Below are positions 27,447 to 38,026 of a DNA stretch of 64,000 nt, piece by piece; the stretch's first letter is position 1; the number at the start of each line of letters is the position of its first letter. Source of the DNA: Lysinibacillus sp. KCTC 33748. Lineage in GTDB: Bacteria > Bacillota > Bacilli > Bacillales_A > Planococcaceae. The position numbers and the translations under genes are program-made. Below the pieces are notes generated by a model that was not told the DNA's origin, did no database searches, and was given only the letters and a program-made list of their open reading frames with translations. The stretch covers positions 1-64,000 of the forward strand of contig NZ_MWSJ01000007.1 in the NCBI RefSeq assembly GCF_002237755.1. Direction: 5' to 3'.

Positions 27447-27491
27447 CAAAAAGCGTCCTGCTATCGTGTTTCATTACGATGCAAGACGCTC
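27447..27491 (-). terminator. Terminator of the sigma/anti-sigma operon
   Basis: Minus strand: AGCGTCTTGCATCGT, loop, ACGATAGCAGGACGCT, then TTTTTG. It lies about 140 bp after the anti-sigma stop. Confidence 0.75.
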
Positions 27492-27633
27492 TAGCTACTA
27501 TTTACGATCAATTGATTTTCATTAAAACCATTCATTTTACCTGATGAACTACTATGTCAGACAATATATGTTTGGGTAAAATAAGTATATGAGATGATTT
27601 ATAGGAGAGCTATTTTATTGCCTTTCAAGTCTC

Positions 27634-28635
27634 CTATTTTCGATTAGATATTACCCCAAATGTAGATGCTTTAATGTATGTTTGCCCTTGTAATAACTCC
27701 AATTGCTTTGGTGTGCCAGTTACTACGGCCCCGATAATTTTCACATCACTTCTTTCCAGGGTTCCATTTTCCCCTATTAAGGATTGGTAAACTTGGTTTG
27801 TTTCCCACTCAAAGTTCTTGCTCCCTCGAAGAAGCTCAAGGTTTTGAATAAAGGTGTCAACCTCGTCGCTTTGAGACTGTCGGGGTACTGGTTTTGATTG
27901 TTCCGATTGAAATCCGAAAATGAACGGAGAATTAGCTGCAATAGTACCCTGTCCTTGCTTCATAAAATTCAATCCTTCCTCTGTAAAGGCATCCACCCAC
28001 CACCAATCTACTTGCACATCAGAAGGCAACTTGCGTTTAATGTCGTCAAAGCTATATGCATTATCAAAAGATATTGCTAGCTCTACGAAAGTATTTTCTT
28101 CCAATTGATTGAGTTCACTGATACTACCTTTATAAACATCGTATGAAATCTCCGGGTAATAAAAAAACATTTCTCTATCGCCAGTGTATTCATTAAATTG
28201 TTCAAATTGATTTGATTCCGCTAGTGATTCTGAACCTTCTATTTGGATCGAGCCTGAAACATAATTTCTTGTAAGAGTTCCAAATAGATTGTAATCACTT
28301 TCGAGAGGTTCCCAAATATAAGGTCTATGCTTATCTCCAAGTACCTTAAATGTTGTCGTTTTTATTTTCCCTCCAAACAAATTATAGTCATACATTTGAT
28401 TACTAATTTGAACATTTGGGGCGCTAATTGCGTTAAACAATCTAATATCGTCCTTTACTTTCTCAGCACTATTTATTGATAAGTTCCTAAGACCGTACCA
28501 TACTACTACTAGAACAATTGGCGTAACGATGATCGTTATGCCAATAATTTTTATTGTTGACCAAAACTTTGCCTTTCTCATTATTTTTTTCGTCTGTTTT
28601 TCATCAAATAAAAAATCATTTTGCCCTTTATTCAT
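27634..28635 (-). CDS. Membrane anti-sigma factor (Sigma_reg_N / Sigma_reg_C type)
   Basis: About 333 residues. A short cytosolic N-terminus (FLFDEKQTKKIMRKAKFWS) is followed by one membrane helix (about residues 28-48) and a large extracytoplasmic domain with aromatic stretches such as DVQVDWWWVDAFTEEGLNFM. This fits the sigma-factor regulator family of Bacillales, which holds an ECF sigma at the membrane. The ATG at 28635 has AAGGAGGAC upstream and overlaps the sigma gene stop by 8 bp. The signal it responds to is unknown. Confidence 0.82.
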   Translation of the reverse strand: MNKGQNDFLFDEKQTKKIMRKAKFWSTIKIIGITIIVTPIVLVVVWYGLRNLSINSAEKVKDDIRLFNAISAPNVQISNQMYDYNLFGGKIKTTTFKVLGDKHRPYIWEPLESDYNLFGTLTRNYVSGSIQIEGSESLAESNQFEQFNEYTGDREMFFYYPEISYDVYKGSISELNQLEENTFVELAISFDNAYSFDDIKRKLPSDVQVDWWWVDAFTEEGLNFMKQGQGTIAANSPFIFGFQSEQSKPVPRQSQSDEVDTFIQNLELLRGSKNFEWETNQVYQSLIGENGTLERSDVKIIGAVVTGTPKQLELLQGQTYIKASTFGVISNRK

Positions 28636-29131
28636 AATCAGTGTCCTCCTTAAATCTTTCAGTAAATTCTTCCCTAGCACGTCTGACGTGTGTTTTTAGA
28701 GTGTTTTCATTCTTATTCATTAAAGCTGAAATTTCTTTATACGATAATCCCATCTCATATTTCAGAACTAATAATTCCTGATGCAAGTTAGACAGCGTTT
28801 CAAGAGTGTCTCTTATGTCCTCTAATTTTTCTTTTTTTAGAACCTGAATTTCAGGTATATTAGTCAATGCTGTCAATTGGACTTCATCAAATTCGGTTGT
28901 TGGATGACGCTTTTCTTTTCTCTTGAGATCATAAAACTGATTGGTAGCCACACGGTATAACCAGCTCATTACTTTGTCTGATTGAATTCCATTTTTATGT
29001 AATAAAAATTTATAACATGTATCTTGAACGATATCTTCTGCATCCTCATGGGCTAATCCACGTTTTCTTAAATATCGGTATAATATGGTACCTACTTGCT
29101 GCAGAAATTCATTCATTGATTGATTTGCCAT
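28628..29131 (-). CDS. ECF-family RNA polymerase sigma factor
   Basis: 167 residues with region 2 (LRKRGLAHEDAEDIVQDTCY, then MSWLYRVATNQFYDLKRKEK) and region 4 (LLVLKYEMGLSYKEISALMN and ENTLKTHVRRAREEF). Region 1.1 is absent, as in ECF sigmas. The downstream overlapping gene encodes its membrane anti-sigma. Close to the SigM/SigV/YlaC groups in length, not assigned. A possible autoregulatory ECF promoter (GTAAAC, 16 bp, CGTTGTA at 29151-29180) is very close to the start and therefore doubtful. Confidence 0.9.
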   Translation of the reverse strand: MANQSMNEFLQQVGTILYRYLRKRGLAHEDAEDIVQDTCYKFLLHKNGIQSDKVMSWLYRVATNQFYDLKRKEKRHPTTEFDEVQLTALTNIPEIQVLKKEKLEDIRDTLETLSNLHQELLVLKYEMGLSYKEISALMNKNENTLKTHVRRAREEFTERFKEDTDYE

Positions 29132-29227
29132 TTCTATCTCCCTTCTGCCTATACAACGCAGAACTCAAAGAAAAGTTTACATATTATAAAAAATCCTTCA
29201 TAAATTATTTTATTTTCCATAAAAACA

Positions 29228-29266
29228 CAAAAAAGAGGAGGGATTTGTGCCACCCACCTCTATTTT
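29228..29266. terminator. GC-rich hairpin between mdh and the sigma gene
   Basis: AGAGGAGGG and CACCCACCTCT pair around ATTTGTGC, with T runs on both sides (TATTTTT plus, TTTTTTG minus). Possibly bidirectional. Confidence 0.55.
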
Positions 29267-29340
29267 TCGGTATCCTGTATTTTGTAAGAACATCTTATTT
29301 TTCCACATTTATCGCTCTACTTTTTGATAGCTAAATACTC

Positions 29341-29378
29341 AAAAAAAAATCGAGTAGGAATGAATCCTACTCGATTTC
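29341..29378 (-). terminator. Terminator of mdh
   Basis: Minus strand: AAATCGAGTAGGATTCATT, CCTACTCGATTT with nine T residues after it, about 12 bp past the mdh stop. Confidence 0.85.
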
Positions 29379-29389
29379 ATAAACTTTTA

Positions 29390-30328
29390 TTAAGCTAAAA
29401 CTTTCATAACATCGCGGACTGCTTCTGCCGACTTATCTAAAGCTGCTTTTTCATTGTCTGTTAATTCAAGTTCAAATATTTTTTCTACACCATTTGCACC
29501 TAATAATGTCGGAACACCTAGGTATAAATCGTTGTAGCCATATTCGCCTTCTAAGTATGCAATAGATGGAAGTATACGTTTTTGGTCTTTAATGATAGCT
29601 TCCGCCATTTCAATAAGCGCCGCTGAAGGAGCATAATATGCAGAACCGTTCCCAAGAAGGTTCACGATTTCAGCGCCACCTTTTCGTGTACGGTCAACAA
29701 TCTCTTCAAGACGATCTGCTGGGATTAACGTTTCTAATGGAATACCTCCAGCAAATGAGTAGCGTGTTAGTGGCACCATTGTATCACCATGCCCACCTAA
29801 AACAAAACCTGTGATGTCTTTTACGGAGATATTAAGTTCTTCAGCTACAAACGCACAGAAACGAGCCGTATCGAGTACACCTGATTGACCTATTACACGA
29901 TTTTTAGGGAAACCAGTTTCTTTGAATACTGTGTAAGTCATTGCATCAACTGGGTTTGTAAGAACGAGGATTGTTGCATTTGGTGAGTACTTAGCAATTT
30001 CTTTGGAAACTGCTTTCATTACATCTTGGTTAATTTGAACAAGATCGTCACGGCTCATACCTGGTTTACGAGCAACACCAGCAGTGATAATTACTACATC
30101 AGAATCTGCAGTATCCGCATAATTAGAAGTACCTTTAACATAAGAATCATAGCCTTGCACTGGTGCAGCTTCCCACATATCTAGAGCTTTACCTTTTGTT
30201 GGGTTTTCAGCTTGAGGGATATCCACTAACACTACATCACCAAGTTCTTTTTGAGCTGCTAAAAATGCTGCAGTAGCGCCAGTAAAACCGCTACCGATTA
30301 CTGAGATTTTTTTTCGTTTCAGAGACAT
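29390..30328 (-). CDS. mdh: Malate dehydrogenase (LDH-like type)
   Basis: 312 residues, the B. subtilis size. Rossmann [16 protein letters not shown]-selecting VVLVDIP, mobile loop Arg in [28 protein letters not shown] and catalytic His in [12 protein letters not shown]. It interconverts malate and oxaloacetate in the TCA cycle. The gene follows icd in the citZ-icd-mdh cluster, but a terminator and a family B repeat lie between icd and mdh, so mdh probably also has its own promoter. Confidence 0.97.
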   Translation of the reverse strand: MSLKRKKISVIGSGFTGATAAFLAAQKELGDVVLVDIPQAENPTKGKALDMWEAAPVQGYDSYVKGTSNYADTADSDVVIITAGVARKPGMSRDDLVQINQDVMKAVSKEIAKYSPNATILVLTNPVDAMTYTVFKETGFPKNRVIGQSGVLDTARFCAFVAEELNISVKDITGFVLGGHGDTMVPLTRYSFAGGIPLETLIPADRLEEIVDRTRKGGAEIVNLLGNGSAYYAPSAALIEMAEAIIKDQKRILPSIAYLEGEYGYNDLYLGVPTLLGANGVEKIFELELTDNEKAALDKSAEAVRDVMKVLA

Positions 30329-30354
30329 TCGAATACGCTCCTTTAAATTAGGTT

Positions 30355-30486
30355 ATATAATCTATTATGCCTCGGCATAATTGCGTCAAGAATCGGCTTT
30401 GTGCAAGCACAAAGAACTCCTTTCCGATTCCGTGACATCCACCGGAGGCTTCTTTCAGCGGGTGTTTAAACACCTGCTGTAAGAAT
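30355..30486. repeat. Family B repeat, copy 3 (complete)
   Basis: Order of palindromes: ATTATGCCTCGGCATAAT; AATCGG enclosing TTGTGC/GCACAA and closing with CCGATT; GTGACATCCACCGGAGGCTT; CAGCGGGTGTTTAAACACC ending TGCTG. The outer stem AATCGG/CCGATT replaces GATTTTGA/TCAAAATC of copy 1, keeping pairing. It lies between icd and mdh; a 62-codon minus-strand ORF across it is not credible. Confidence 0.88.
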
Positions 30487-30488
30487 TT

Positions 30489-30520
30489 AAAAAAGGGAGG
30501 AGAATAAATTCTCCTCCCTC
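30489..30520 (-). terminator. Terminator between icd and mdh
   Basis: Minus strand: GAGGGAGGAGAATT, TATT-rich loop, CTCCTCCC with six T residues; about 125 bp past the icd stop. Confidence 0.85.
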
Positions 30521-30643
30521 GATTAAACAAGTTCATCGTAAATATTTTATTAAGCTAAGTTCAATAGAAATTTACATTTCACCCTAATTATATCGGCAGA
30601 ATATACATCCGCTTTAACTATAATTTCTATTTAAAATAGAAAA

Positions 30644-31906
30644 TTAAAGGTTTTTGATTAATTCAGTAGCGAATTCTGAACATTTTACTTCTGTAGCGCC
30701 GTCCATTAAACGAGCGAAGTCGTAAGTTACAACTTTAGAAGAGATTGTTTTCTCTACAGATTTAGTAACCATGTCAGCTGCTTCTTGCCATCCTAAGTGC
30801 TCAAGCATTAATACGCCTGAAAGTAATACTGAAGATGGGTTTACTTTATCTTGACCAGCATATTTTGGAGCTGTACCGTGAGTAGCTTCGAAGATCGCGT
30901 GTCCAGTTACATAGTTAATGTTTGCGCCTGGAGCGATACCGATACCACCAACTTGTGCAGCTAATGCGTCAGAGATATAGTCACCGTTTAAGTTCATTGT
31001 AGCAACTACGTCGAACTCATTTGGACGAGTTAAGATTTGTTGTAAGAAGATATCAGCGATAGAATCTTTAACTAAGATTTTACCAGCTGCTAAAGCGTCA
31101 GCTTGTGCTTTGTTCGCTGCTTCTTCACCTTGTTCAGCTTTAATAGCATCATATTGGTTCCAAGTGAATGTTTGATCAGCAAATTCTTTTTCAGCTAATT
31201 CATAACCCCATTTTTTGAATCCACCTTCAGTGAATTTCATGATGTTACCTTTGTGTACTAAAGTAACAGATGGGCGTTTATGGTTAATAGCATATTCGAT
31301 AGCAGAACGTACTAAACGCTCAGTACCTTCTTTAGATACAGGTTTTACACCGATACCAGAAGTTTCTGGGAAGCGGATTTGGTTAACACCAAATTCAGAT
31401 TGTAAGAAGTTGATGATTTTTTGTGCTTGTTCAGAGCCAGATTCGAATTCAATACCAGCGTAGATGTCTTCTGTGTTTTCGCGGAAGATAACCATTTCAA
31501 CGTCTTCTGGACGTTTAACTGGAGAAGGTACTCCATCAAAGTGACGTACTGGACGTAAGCATACATATAGGTCAAGTTGTTGACGTAATGCTACGTTTAG
31601 AGAGCGGATACCACCACCGATTGGAGTAGTAAGAGGACCTTTGATTGCGATTAGGTATTCGTTGATTTTGTCTAAAGTTTCTTGTGGTAACCATTCACCA
31701 GTTTGGTTGAATGCTTTTTCACCAGCTAAAACTTCTAACCATTCGATTTTCTTTTCACCGTTGTAAGCTTTTTCTACTGCTGCGTCGATTACGCGTGATG
31801 CTGCAGCCCAAATATCTGGACCAATTCCGTCACCTTCGATGAAAGGAATCACTGGATTGTTTGGTACATTAAGTACGCCATTTTCAACTACAATTTTGTT
31901 TGACAT
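30644..31906 (-). CDS. icd: NADP-dependent isocitrate dehydrogenase
   Basis: 420 residues. Substrate and regulatory motifs include [22 protein letters not shown] segment (ending [13 protein letters not shown]), [30 protein letters not shown] and [20 protein letters not shown]. It converts isocitrate to 2-oxoglutarate and CO2. It lies 78 bp downstream of citZ, separated by a 10-bp stem-loop. GGAGGCAAC precedes the ATG. Confidence 0.97.
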   Translation of the reverse strand: MSNKIVVENGVLNVPNNPVIPFIEGDGIGPDIWAAASRVIDAAVEKAYNGEKKIEWLEVLAGEKAFNQTGEWLPQETLDKINEYLIAIKGPLTTPIGGGIRSLNVALRQQLDLYVCLRPVRHFDGVPSPVKRPEDVEMVIFRENTEDIYAGIEFESGSEQAQKIINFLQSEFGVNQIRFPETSGIGVKPVSKEGTERLVRSAIEYAINHKRPSVTLVHKGNIMKFTEGGFKKWGYELAEKEFADQTFTWNQYDAIKAEQGEEAANKAQADALAAGKILVKDSIADIFLQQILTRPNEFDVVATMNLNGDYISDALAAQVGGIGIAPGANINYVTGHAIFEATHGTAPKYAGQDKVNPSSVLLSGVLMLEHLGWQEAADMVTKSVEKTISSKVVTYDFARLMDGATEVKCSEFATELIKNL

Positions 31907-31935
31907 TGATGTTGCCTCCTAAATTCATAATCATA

Positions 31936-31959
31936 GGACTGTGTTATGTAACACAGTCC
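31936..31959. other. Perfect stem-loop between citZ and icd
   Basis: GGACTGTGTT, loop of 4, AACACAGTCC: 10-bp perfect stem without a T tract. It may set relative citZ/icd mRNA stability or processing rather than terminate. Confidence 0.65.
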
Positions 31960-31984
31960 CAAATATTCTAGCATATTTTCCGAA

Positions 31985-33100
31985 TTAGCGCTCGCTGATT
32001 GGAACATATTTTTGCATGCCTGGTCCAACATACTCTGCACGTGGACGGATTAGGCGGTTGTTAGCATATTGCTCTAGAATATGAGCTACCCAACCAGAAG
32101 TACGTGATACTGCGAAAATTGGTGTGAATAGGTCATGATCGATACCTAAAGAATCATACACTGACGCAGAGAAGAAGTCTACGTTTGCAGGTAATTTCTT
32201 TTGTTCTACGATCATGTCATGGATTTTAACTGACATTTCATAAAGTTCTGGTTTACCAGTTAGCTCAGTTAATTTTTGTGACATTACACGTAAGTGTGGT
32301 GCACGTGGGTCGCCTTTGCGGTATACGCGGTGACCGAAGCCCATGATTTTTTCTTTGTTATCTAATTTATTTTGAATATAAGATTCAACGTTTTCAAGTG
32401 AGCCGATTTCAGTTAACATTTTCATAACTTGCTCGTTTGCACCACCGTGAAGTGGTCCTTTTAATGCTCCGATAGCTGAAGTTACACCAGAATAAACATC
32501 TGATAATGTAGCTACACAAACACGTGCCGTGAATGTAGATGCATTTAATTCGTGGTCAGCATGTAATACTAACGCTTTGTCGAATGCTTCAACTTCGATT
32601 GCTGCTGGTTCTTCACCTTTAAGCATGTATAAGAAGTTTGCAGCATATCCTAATTCTGGTTTTGGAGCAACTGGCTCTAAACCTTTACGAACACGCGCAA
32701 ATGCAGTAACTACAGTTGCAATTTTAGCTTGTAAACGGATAGCTTTACGATAGTTAGCTTCTGTATCCATAACATCCGCTTCTTCATCGAATACACCAAG
32801 TAAAGATACTGCAGTACGTAGTGCAGCCATTGGATGTACAGTTGAAAGTGGGTATGTTTTGAATTGGTCTACAATTGCTTGCGGAATAGACATGTTGTCT
32901 GCCAATTGTTGTTTTAATTCAGCTAGCTCGTCTGCTTTTGGTAAACGAGTATGCCATAATAAATAAATTACCTCTTCGAATGACGCGTTCACTGCTAAAT
33001 CATCAATGTTGTAACCAACATATGTAAGTGTGTCATCGATAATTGAACTGATTTTAGATTCCGCTGCTACGATACCTTCTAAACCTTTAGTTGCTGACAT
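31985..33100 (-). CDS. citZ: Citrate synthase
   Basis: 371 residues, the size of the type II-like Gram-positive enzyme. Active-site regions are GPLHGGANEQVMKML (His), MGFGHRVYRKGDPRAPHL (His) and IDHDLFTPIFAVSRTSGW (Asp). It condenses acetyl-CoA and oxaloacetate. First gene of the citZ-icd-mdh cluster, with a strong sigma-A promoter at 33209-33237 and a leader of about 100 bases containing a hairpin (33136-33163). It shares a divergent gap with ytvI. Confidence 0.97.
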   Translation of the reverse strand: MSATKGLEGIVAAESKISSIIDDTLTYVGYNIDDLAVNASFEEVIYLLWHTRLPKADELAELKQQLADNMSIPQAIVDQFKTYPLSTVHPMAALRTAVSLLGVFDEEADVMDTEANYRKAIRLQAKIATVVTAFARVRKGLEPVAPKPELGYAANFLYMLKGEEPAAIEVEAFDKALVLHADHELNASTFTARVCVATLSDVYSGVTSAIGALKGPLHGGANEQVMKMLTEIGSLENVESYIQNKLDNKEKIMGFGHRVYRKGDPRAPHLRVMSQKLTELTGKPELYEMSVKIHDMIVEQKKLPANVDFFSASVYDSLGIDHDLFTPIFAVSRTSGWVAHILEQYANNRLIRPRAEYVGPGMQKYVPISER

Positions 33101-33135
33101 AAATTATCGCTCCCTCATATTTATATTTTTTAGTT

Positions 33136-33163
33136 GTAAATGCAGTTATTAGGTCGCATTTAC
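33136..33163 (-). promoter_or_regulatory. Hairpin in the citZ 5' leader
   Basis: Minus strand GTAAATGC, 12-base loop, GCATTTAC: 8-bp perfect stem about 35-60 bases before the citZ start. In B. subtilis aconitase is reported to bind citZ leader RNA, so this is a candidate control element; the loop is larger than a classical iron-responsive element. Confidence 0.45.
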
Positions 33164-33187
33164 GTTTTTTGCTCATATGAACCATTA

Positions 33188-33237
33188 AGTAAATCGCTTA
33201 CAATTGCTATTATAATCATTTTTGACAGCTTTGTGAA
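33188..33237 (-). promoter_or_regulatory. citZ promoter with an adjoining dyad
   Basis: Minus strand: TTCACA (33232-33237), 17 bp, TATAAT (33209-33214), close to consensus. Directly after the -10 is TGTAAGCGATTTACT (33188-33202), a dyad TGTAA/TTACT at about +1 to +15. It resembles a catabolite-responsive element but has an extra central base, so CcpA binding is only possible. Confidence 0.6.
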
Positions 33238-33353
33238 TGAAAAACCTCCGAATAAAGAAAAAGGTGCATGAGCGATTATATATACGCCTGAAAGAGATTC
33301 TTTTTCGTATTTTGACATTAATTTATCAATTGAAATGGGGTGAATTTGTAAAA

Positions 33354-34319
33354 ATGAGGAATATTAAATTTTTTTCATACGAAAGAACTATAAGTGTTTT
33401 GTTTTTCATATTCTACTTAACAATATTGTGGTTCGTATTACCTGTATCTCTCGCGATTTTTTTGTCTTTTTCTACGTATCCTATCATAAAATTCCTTCAT
33501 TCTTATTGTAGGATTGCCTATTGGCTTGCAGCAATTATCGTGGAAGCACTTATTCTAACTTGCATTTTTCTTCTCGTTATCATTTCTATAAACAGTATTA
33601 TTCTTATCTTCCCAGAAATCAGAGATACACTACAAAATTTCCCACTTTTCAACGAATATGAATCAATGTTTATCCAAGTTTTAAAGGAAAAATCGCTTTC
33701 TATTTTCGATTCAATCTTTTTATACATGGCAAACATTTTCCAACTATTAATGAAACATGTAATTGAAGTATTTATATTCCTTGTCGCTTACTATTTTGCC
33801 CTATTGGAAACTCGCAAATCCCGGTATTGGTTTTTTCAATATGTGCCCAAAAAATTTCGCAATGAGTGGCAGTCGCATTTTTCTAAAATTATGCAGCTAT
33901 TTCATTACTTTTTGTATGTGGAGTTTCAACTGTTCACAATTACTCTGCTCATCCTTTGTGCGGGATTCATGATTCTTCAATTTGAACAAGCCATCATCAA
34001 AGCTTTTATAGTTGCATTTGCAGATGTACTTCCGTTCTTTGGGATTGGTGTATTTCTTGTACCCATGAGCATTTATTTTTACTTAAAAGGCAATACCTTT
34101 TTATGTGTAGCTATTTTACTTTTATATCTCTTCGTTCAATTAACAAGGCAGCTAGCTGATTCCATGCTTTGGTCAAACACATTACAATTACGGACTTTCC
34201 ACACCTTTTTCATCAGTGCTGCCTCTATTTTATTATTTGGTTTTTACGGCATTTTACTTAGCCCCATATTTTTATTTTTAGCAGTTAAACTAAAGGAAAA
34301 TGCTATTTTTGAACGATGA
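33354..34319 (+). CDS. ytvI: AI-2E family transporter (YtvI-like)
   Basis: About 321 residues with seven or eight hydrophobic segments. The C-terminal part, with ALFADVLPFFGIG-like sequence (IVAFADVLPFFGIGVFLVP), is typical of the AI-2E/YdiK permease family, whose transported substrates are mostly unknown. The ATG at 33354 has GGGGTGA ten bases upstream; an ATG 39 codons earlier is less likely. B. subtilis ytvI is also beside citZ. Its 3' end overlaps convergent fxsA by 17 bp. Confidence 0.8.
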   Translation: MRNIKFFSYERTISVLFFIFYLTILWFVLPVSLAIFLSFSTYPIIKFLHSYCRIAYWLAAIIVEALILTCIFLLVIISINSIILIFPEIRDTLQNFPLFNEYESMFIQVLKEKSLSIFDSIFLYMANIFQLLMKHVIEVFIFLVAYYFALLETRKSRYWFFQYVPKKFRNEWQSHFSKIMQLFHYFLYVEFQLFTITLLILCAGFMILQFEQAIIKAFIVAFADVLPFFGIGVFLVPMSIYFYLKGNTFLCVAILLLYLFVQLTRQLADSMLWSNTLQLRTFHTFFISAASILLFGFYGILLSPIFLFLAVKLKENAIFER

Positions 34320-34692
34320 TAAATTGACCCTTTTTCATTTTTTTCCGCATCCAATAATAAAAGATTGGTTGGAACATTTTGCGAGAAAAAGGCAGTAACA
34401 ATAATAAACCAACAAGGTCTGTTATAAAACCTGGTAATACTAGTAGTACACCACCACTAAAATTCAAAACTGTGTTAACTAATGCTGGCCCTGGAGCCTC
34501 TCCTCGTGCTATCGTATTTTTAACCTTTTGCACAGAATTCATACCTTTATTTTTCACTACATAAATACCTATAATACTCGTAGCGACTATAAGCAGTAAT
34601 GTATTTAAAATACCAATATTTTGACCAACTACTATTAATAACGCCAACTCGGCTAATGCATAGACAATGAAACCAAGAAAAATTTTTCTCAT
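34303..34692 (-). CDS. fxsA: FxsA-family membrane protein
   Basis: 129 residues with four membrane segments and FxsA signatures: ALAELALLIVVGQNIG, TSIIGIYVVKNKG and LNFSGGVLLVLPGFITDLVG. FxsA in E. coli relieves F-plasmid exclusion of phage T7; its normal role is unknown. It matches ytwI of B. subtilis in location between pyk and citZ. AAAGGAG precedes the ATG. Convergent overlap with ytvI and no separating terminator. Confidence 0.9.
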   Translation of the reverse strand: MRKIFLGFIVYALAELALLIVVGQNIGILNTLLLIVATSIIGIYVVKNKGMNSVQKVKNTIARGEAPGPALVNTVLNFSGGVLLVLPGFITDLVGLLLLLPFSRKMFQPIFYYWMRKKMKKGQFIIVQK

Positions 34693-34925
34693 ATTTTTCT
34701 CCTTTCTAGCTGAAAACGCTATACCTTATATACGTTATTATAGCCCATTAAGTTTCATAAAAAAACAATGGGCCCTATTAAAGAGAAGACGACGTTATTA
34801 TTTTTATAGTAAATTCTCATTCCATGAGGGAACTATTTTTATGTTGGTTAAATATTGTTTAAATCTATGTCATCTCTAGATGTCGGTGATAAACCGCAAA
34901 ATGCTATTTACTTCATCTTTATAAG

Positions 34926-34962
34926 AAAAGCTCTAGTACAATTATTTGCACTAGAGCTTTTT
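34926..34962 (-). terminator. Terminator of pfkA-pyk
   Basis: AAAAGCTCTAGTACAA and TTGCACTAGAGCTTTTT pair; T runs on both strands make it potentially bidirectional. About 30 bp past the pyk stop. Confidence 0.85.
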
Positions 34963-34991
34963 GTTATAGATAAAAACATTTACTAAAGAAA

Positions 34992-36752
34992 TTAAAGAAC
35001 ACTTGCATGCCCTTTGTAAATAACTCCCGTTTCAGCATCCATTGTAATTTCTTGACCGTGGCGAATCAGTGTAGTAGCTTCTTTTACTCCAACGATAACA
35101 GGGATGCCAAGGCTTAGTCCTACAACTGCTGCATGACTTGTAAGCCCGCCCTCTTCCGTAATCAGACCAATGCAATTTTCAAGCGCTGGCATCATATCAC
35201 GATCTGAACCAACCGTTACTATAATGCATCCGTCTGTATCATAAGCTAGTGCCTCTGCTGCATTTTTAGCAACAACTGTTTTACCTACTACTGAAGATTT
35301 ACCGATACCTTGACCACGGGCTAACAAATCTCCGATGATGTGTACCTTCATTAAGTTAGTAGTACCTGCTTCCCCTACTGGTACACCTGCTGTAATAACA
35401 ACTGCATCACCATGCGTTACAAAGCCATGTTTCAAGCTTTCATCAACAGCTAGCTCTAAAATTTCATCTGTTGTCGTAACACGTTGGCAAACAACTGGGA
35501 ATACACCCCAAACTAGTGTTAATGCGTGAGCTGTATTGGCAGAACCCGTAACCGCGACAATTTGTACACCTGGGCGATATTTTGCAATCATTCTAGCTGT
35601 GTTACCACTTTCTGTTGGTGCAAGCACGGCCTTTACACCTAAGTTAATCGAAGTGTACGCTACTGCCTGAGAAATCGCCTCCGTCATATTTGCTTCTTTT
35701 TCACGACTACGAGTAGAGACGATGGCCTTATAGTCTAATGAATTTTCTGTACGTTGTGCGATTTTATTCATTGTTTGTACAGACTCTACTGGATAAAGTC
35801 CTGCTGCAGTTTCACCAGAAAGCATAATTGCATCTGTACCGTCGATAATTGCGTTTGCTACGTCACTAGCTTCTGCTCTTGTCGGACGTGGATTACGTTG
35901 CATCGAATCTAGCATTTGTGTAGCCGTAATAACTGGTTTACCTACTTGATTACATTTTAAAATTAATTTCTTTTGTACAAGTGGTACTTCTTCTGCTGGG
36001 ATTTCTACACCAAGATCACCACGTGCTACCATTAACCCATCTGAAACTAAGATGATCTCATCGATATTATCGACACCCTCTTGATTCTCGATTTTCGGGA
36101 TAATTTGAATGTGGTTACCGCCATTTTGTTCAAGTAATTCTCGAATTTCAAGTACATCCTTTGCTCGACGAACGAACGAGGCTGCAATAAAATCAACACC
36201 CTGCTTAATACCGAATAAAATGTCCTGTGCATCTTTTTCTGTAATTCCAGGAAGTTGTACAGAAACGCCCGGCACGTTAACACCCTTTTTATTTTTTAAA
36301 ACACCTGCATTTTCAACAATCGTATGAATAAGACCTTTTTCCATATCTTTTGCTAATACACGTAGTTGAATAAGTCCATCATCTAATAAAATAATGCCGT
36401 TTTGCTCAACATCCTCGATTAAACGTTCGTACGTTACAGAGAAGCTAGTTTCTGTTCCTTCAACTTCCGTCATTGAAATATCAATAACTTGCCCTGCTGC
36501 TAAATGCAATTCTCCGTTTTTCATATTATGCGTACGAATTTCAGGACCTTTTGTGTCCAGCAAAATCCCAACTGGTTTCCCTAATTTTTGTGCTACTTCG
36601 CGAATTAAATTAATGCGTACTTCGTGCTCCTCATGAGAACCATGCGAAAAGTTTAAGCGGGCTACATTCATACCTGCTTCAATTAGTTTCTCTAAAACTT
36701 CTGGTGACTCACTTGCTGGACCAATTGTACATACGATTTTTGTTTTTCTCAT
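34992..36752 (-). CDS. pyk: Pyruvate kinase with C-terminal PEP-utilising domain
   Basis: 586 residues. The catalytic core has [47 protein letters not shown] and [12 protein letters not shown]. Beyond about residue 475 an extra domain contains [20 protein letters not shown] with a His resembling the PEP-utilising enzyme swivelling domain, the Bacillus-type extension. It makes pyruvate and ATP from PEP. It follows pfkA by 28 bp in a two-gene glycolytic operon. Confidence 0.97.
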   Translation of the reverse strand: MRKTKIVCTIGPASESPEVLEKLIEAGMNVARLNFSHGSHEEHEVRINLIREVAQKLGKPVGILLDTKGPEIRTHNMKNGELHLAAGQVIDISMTEVEGTETSFSVTYERLIEDVEQNGIILLDDGLIQLRVLAKDMEKGLIHTIVENAGVLKNKKGVNVPGVSVQLPGITEKDAQDILFGIKQGVDFIAASFVRRAKDVLEIRELLEQNGGNHIQIIPKIENQEGVDNIDEIILVSDGLMVARGDLGVEIPAEEVPLVQKKLILKCNQVGKPVITATQMLDSMQRNPRPTRAEASDVANAIIDGTDAIMLSGETAAGLYPVESVQTMNKIAQRTENSLDYKAIVSTRSREKEANMTEAISQAVAYTSINLGVKAVLAPTESGNTARMIAKYRPGVQIVAVTGSANTAHALTLVWGVFPVVCQRVTTTDEILELAVDESLKHGFVTHGDAVVITAGVPVGEAGTTNLMKVHIIGDLLARGQGIGKSSVVGKTVVAKNAAEALAYDTDGCIIVTVGSDRDMMPALENCIGLITEEGGLTSHAAVVGLSLGIPVIVGVKEATTLIRHGQEITMDAETGVIYKGHASVL

Positions 36753-36780
36753 TTTCTGCCCACTCCGTTTTTATATCAAA

Positions 36781-37770
<990 letters not shown>

Positions 37771-37835
37771 TCACATTAACATGAAAAAACAAACTATGTA
37801 AGTGTTCTTAGGCTACAAAAACATAACTTTTACAT

Positions 37836-37868
37836 AAAAAATAAAAAGAATGCGCTTTCACACACTCT
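37836..37868 (-). terminator. Terminator of the regulator-accD-accA operon
   Basis: Minus strand: AGAGTGTG, loop TGAA, AGCGCATTCT (two GU pairs), then TTTTTATTTTTT. About 160 bp past the accA stop. Confidence 0.55.
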
Positions 37869-38026
37869 TTCTATTCAAAAACATCCTGAATTTAACATTT
37901 TTCTGAAGTGTTTGGTAATATTTTTCGCACTATTTATTCTTCCATCATTAGGTTATTTATTTTTTAAAGAAACAATTTTTAACTCTTTACGAGCAAATTT
38001 ATATGTCCAAAAACCTAAAAATGGAT

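Noticed and set aside
29151..29180. Autoregulatory ECF promoter (GTAAAC, 16 bp, CGTTGTA) before the sigma gene
   Set aside because: The implied transcript start would fall on the ribosome binding site, so I do not list it as a feature.
30348..30536. 62-codon minus-strand ORF between icd and mdh
   Set aside because: It runs through family B copy 3 and the icd-side terminator; no ribosome site and no protein-like composition.
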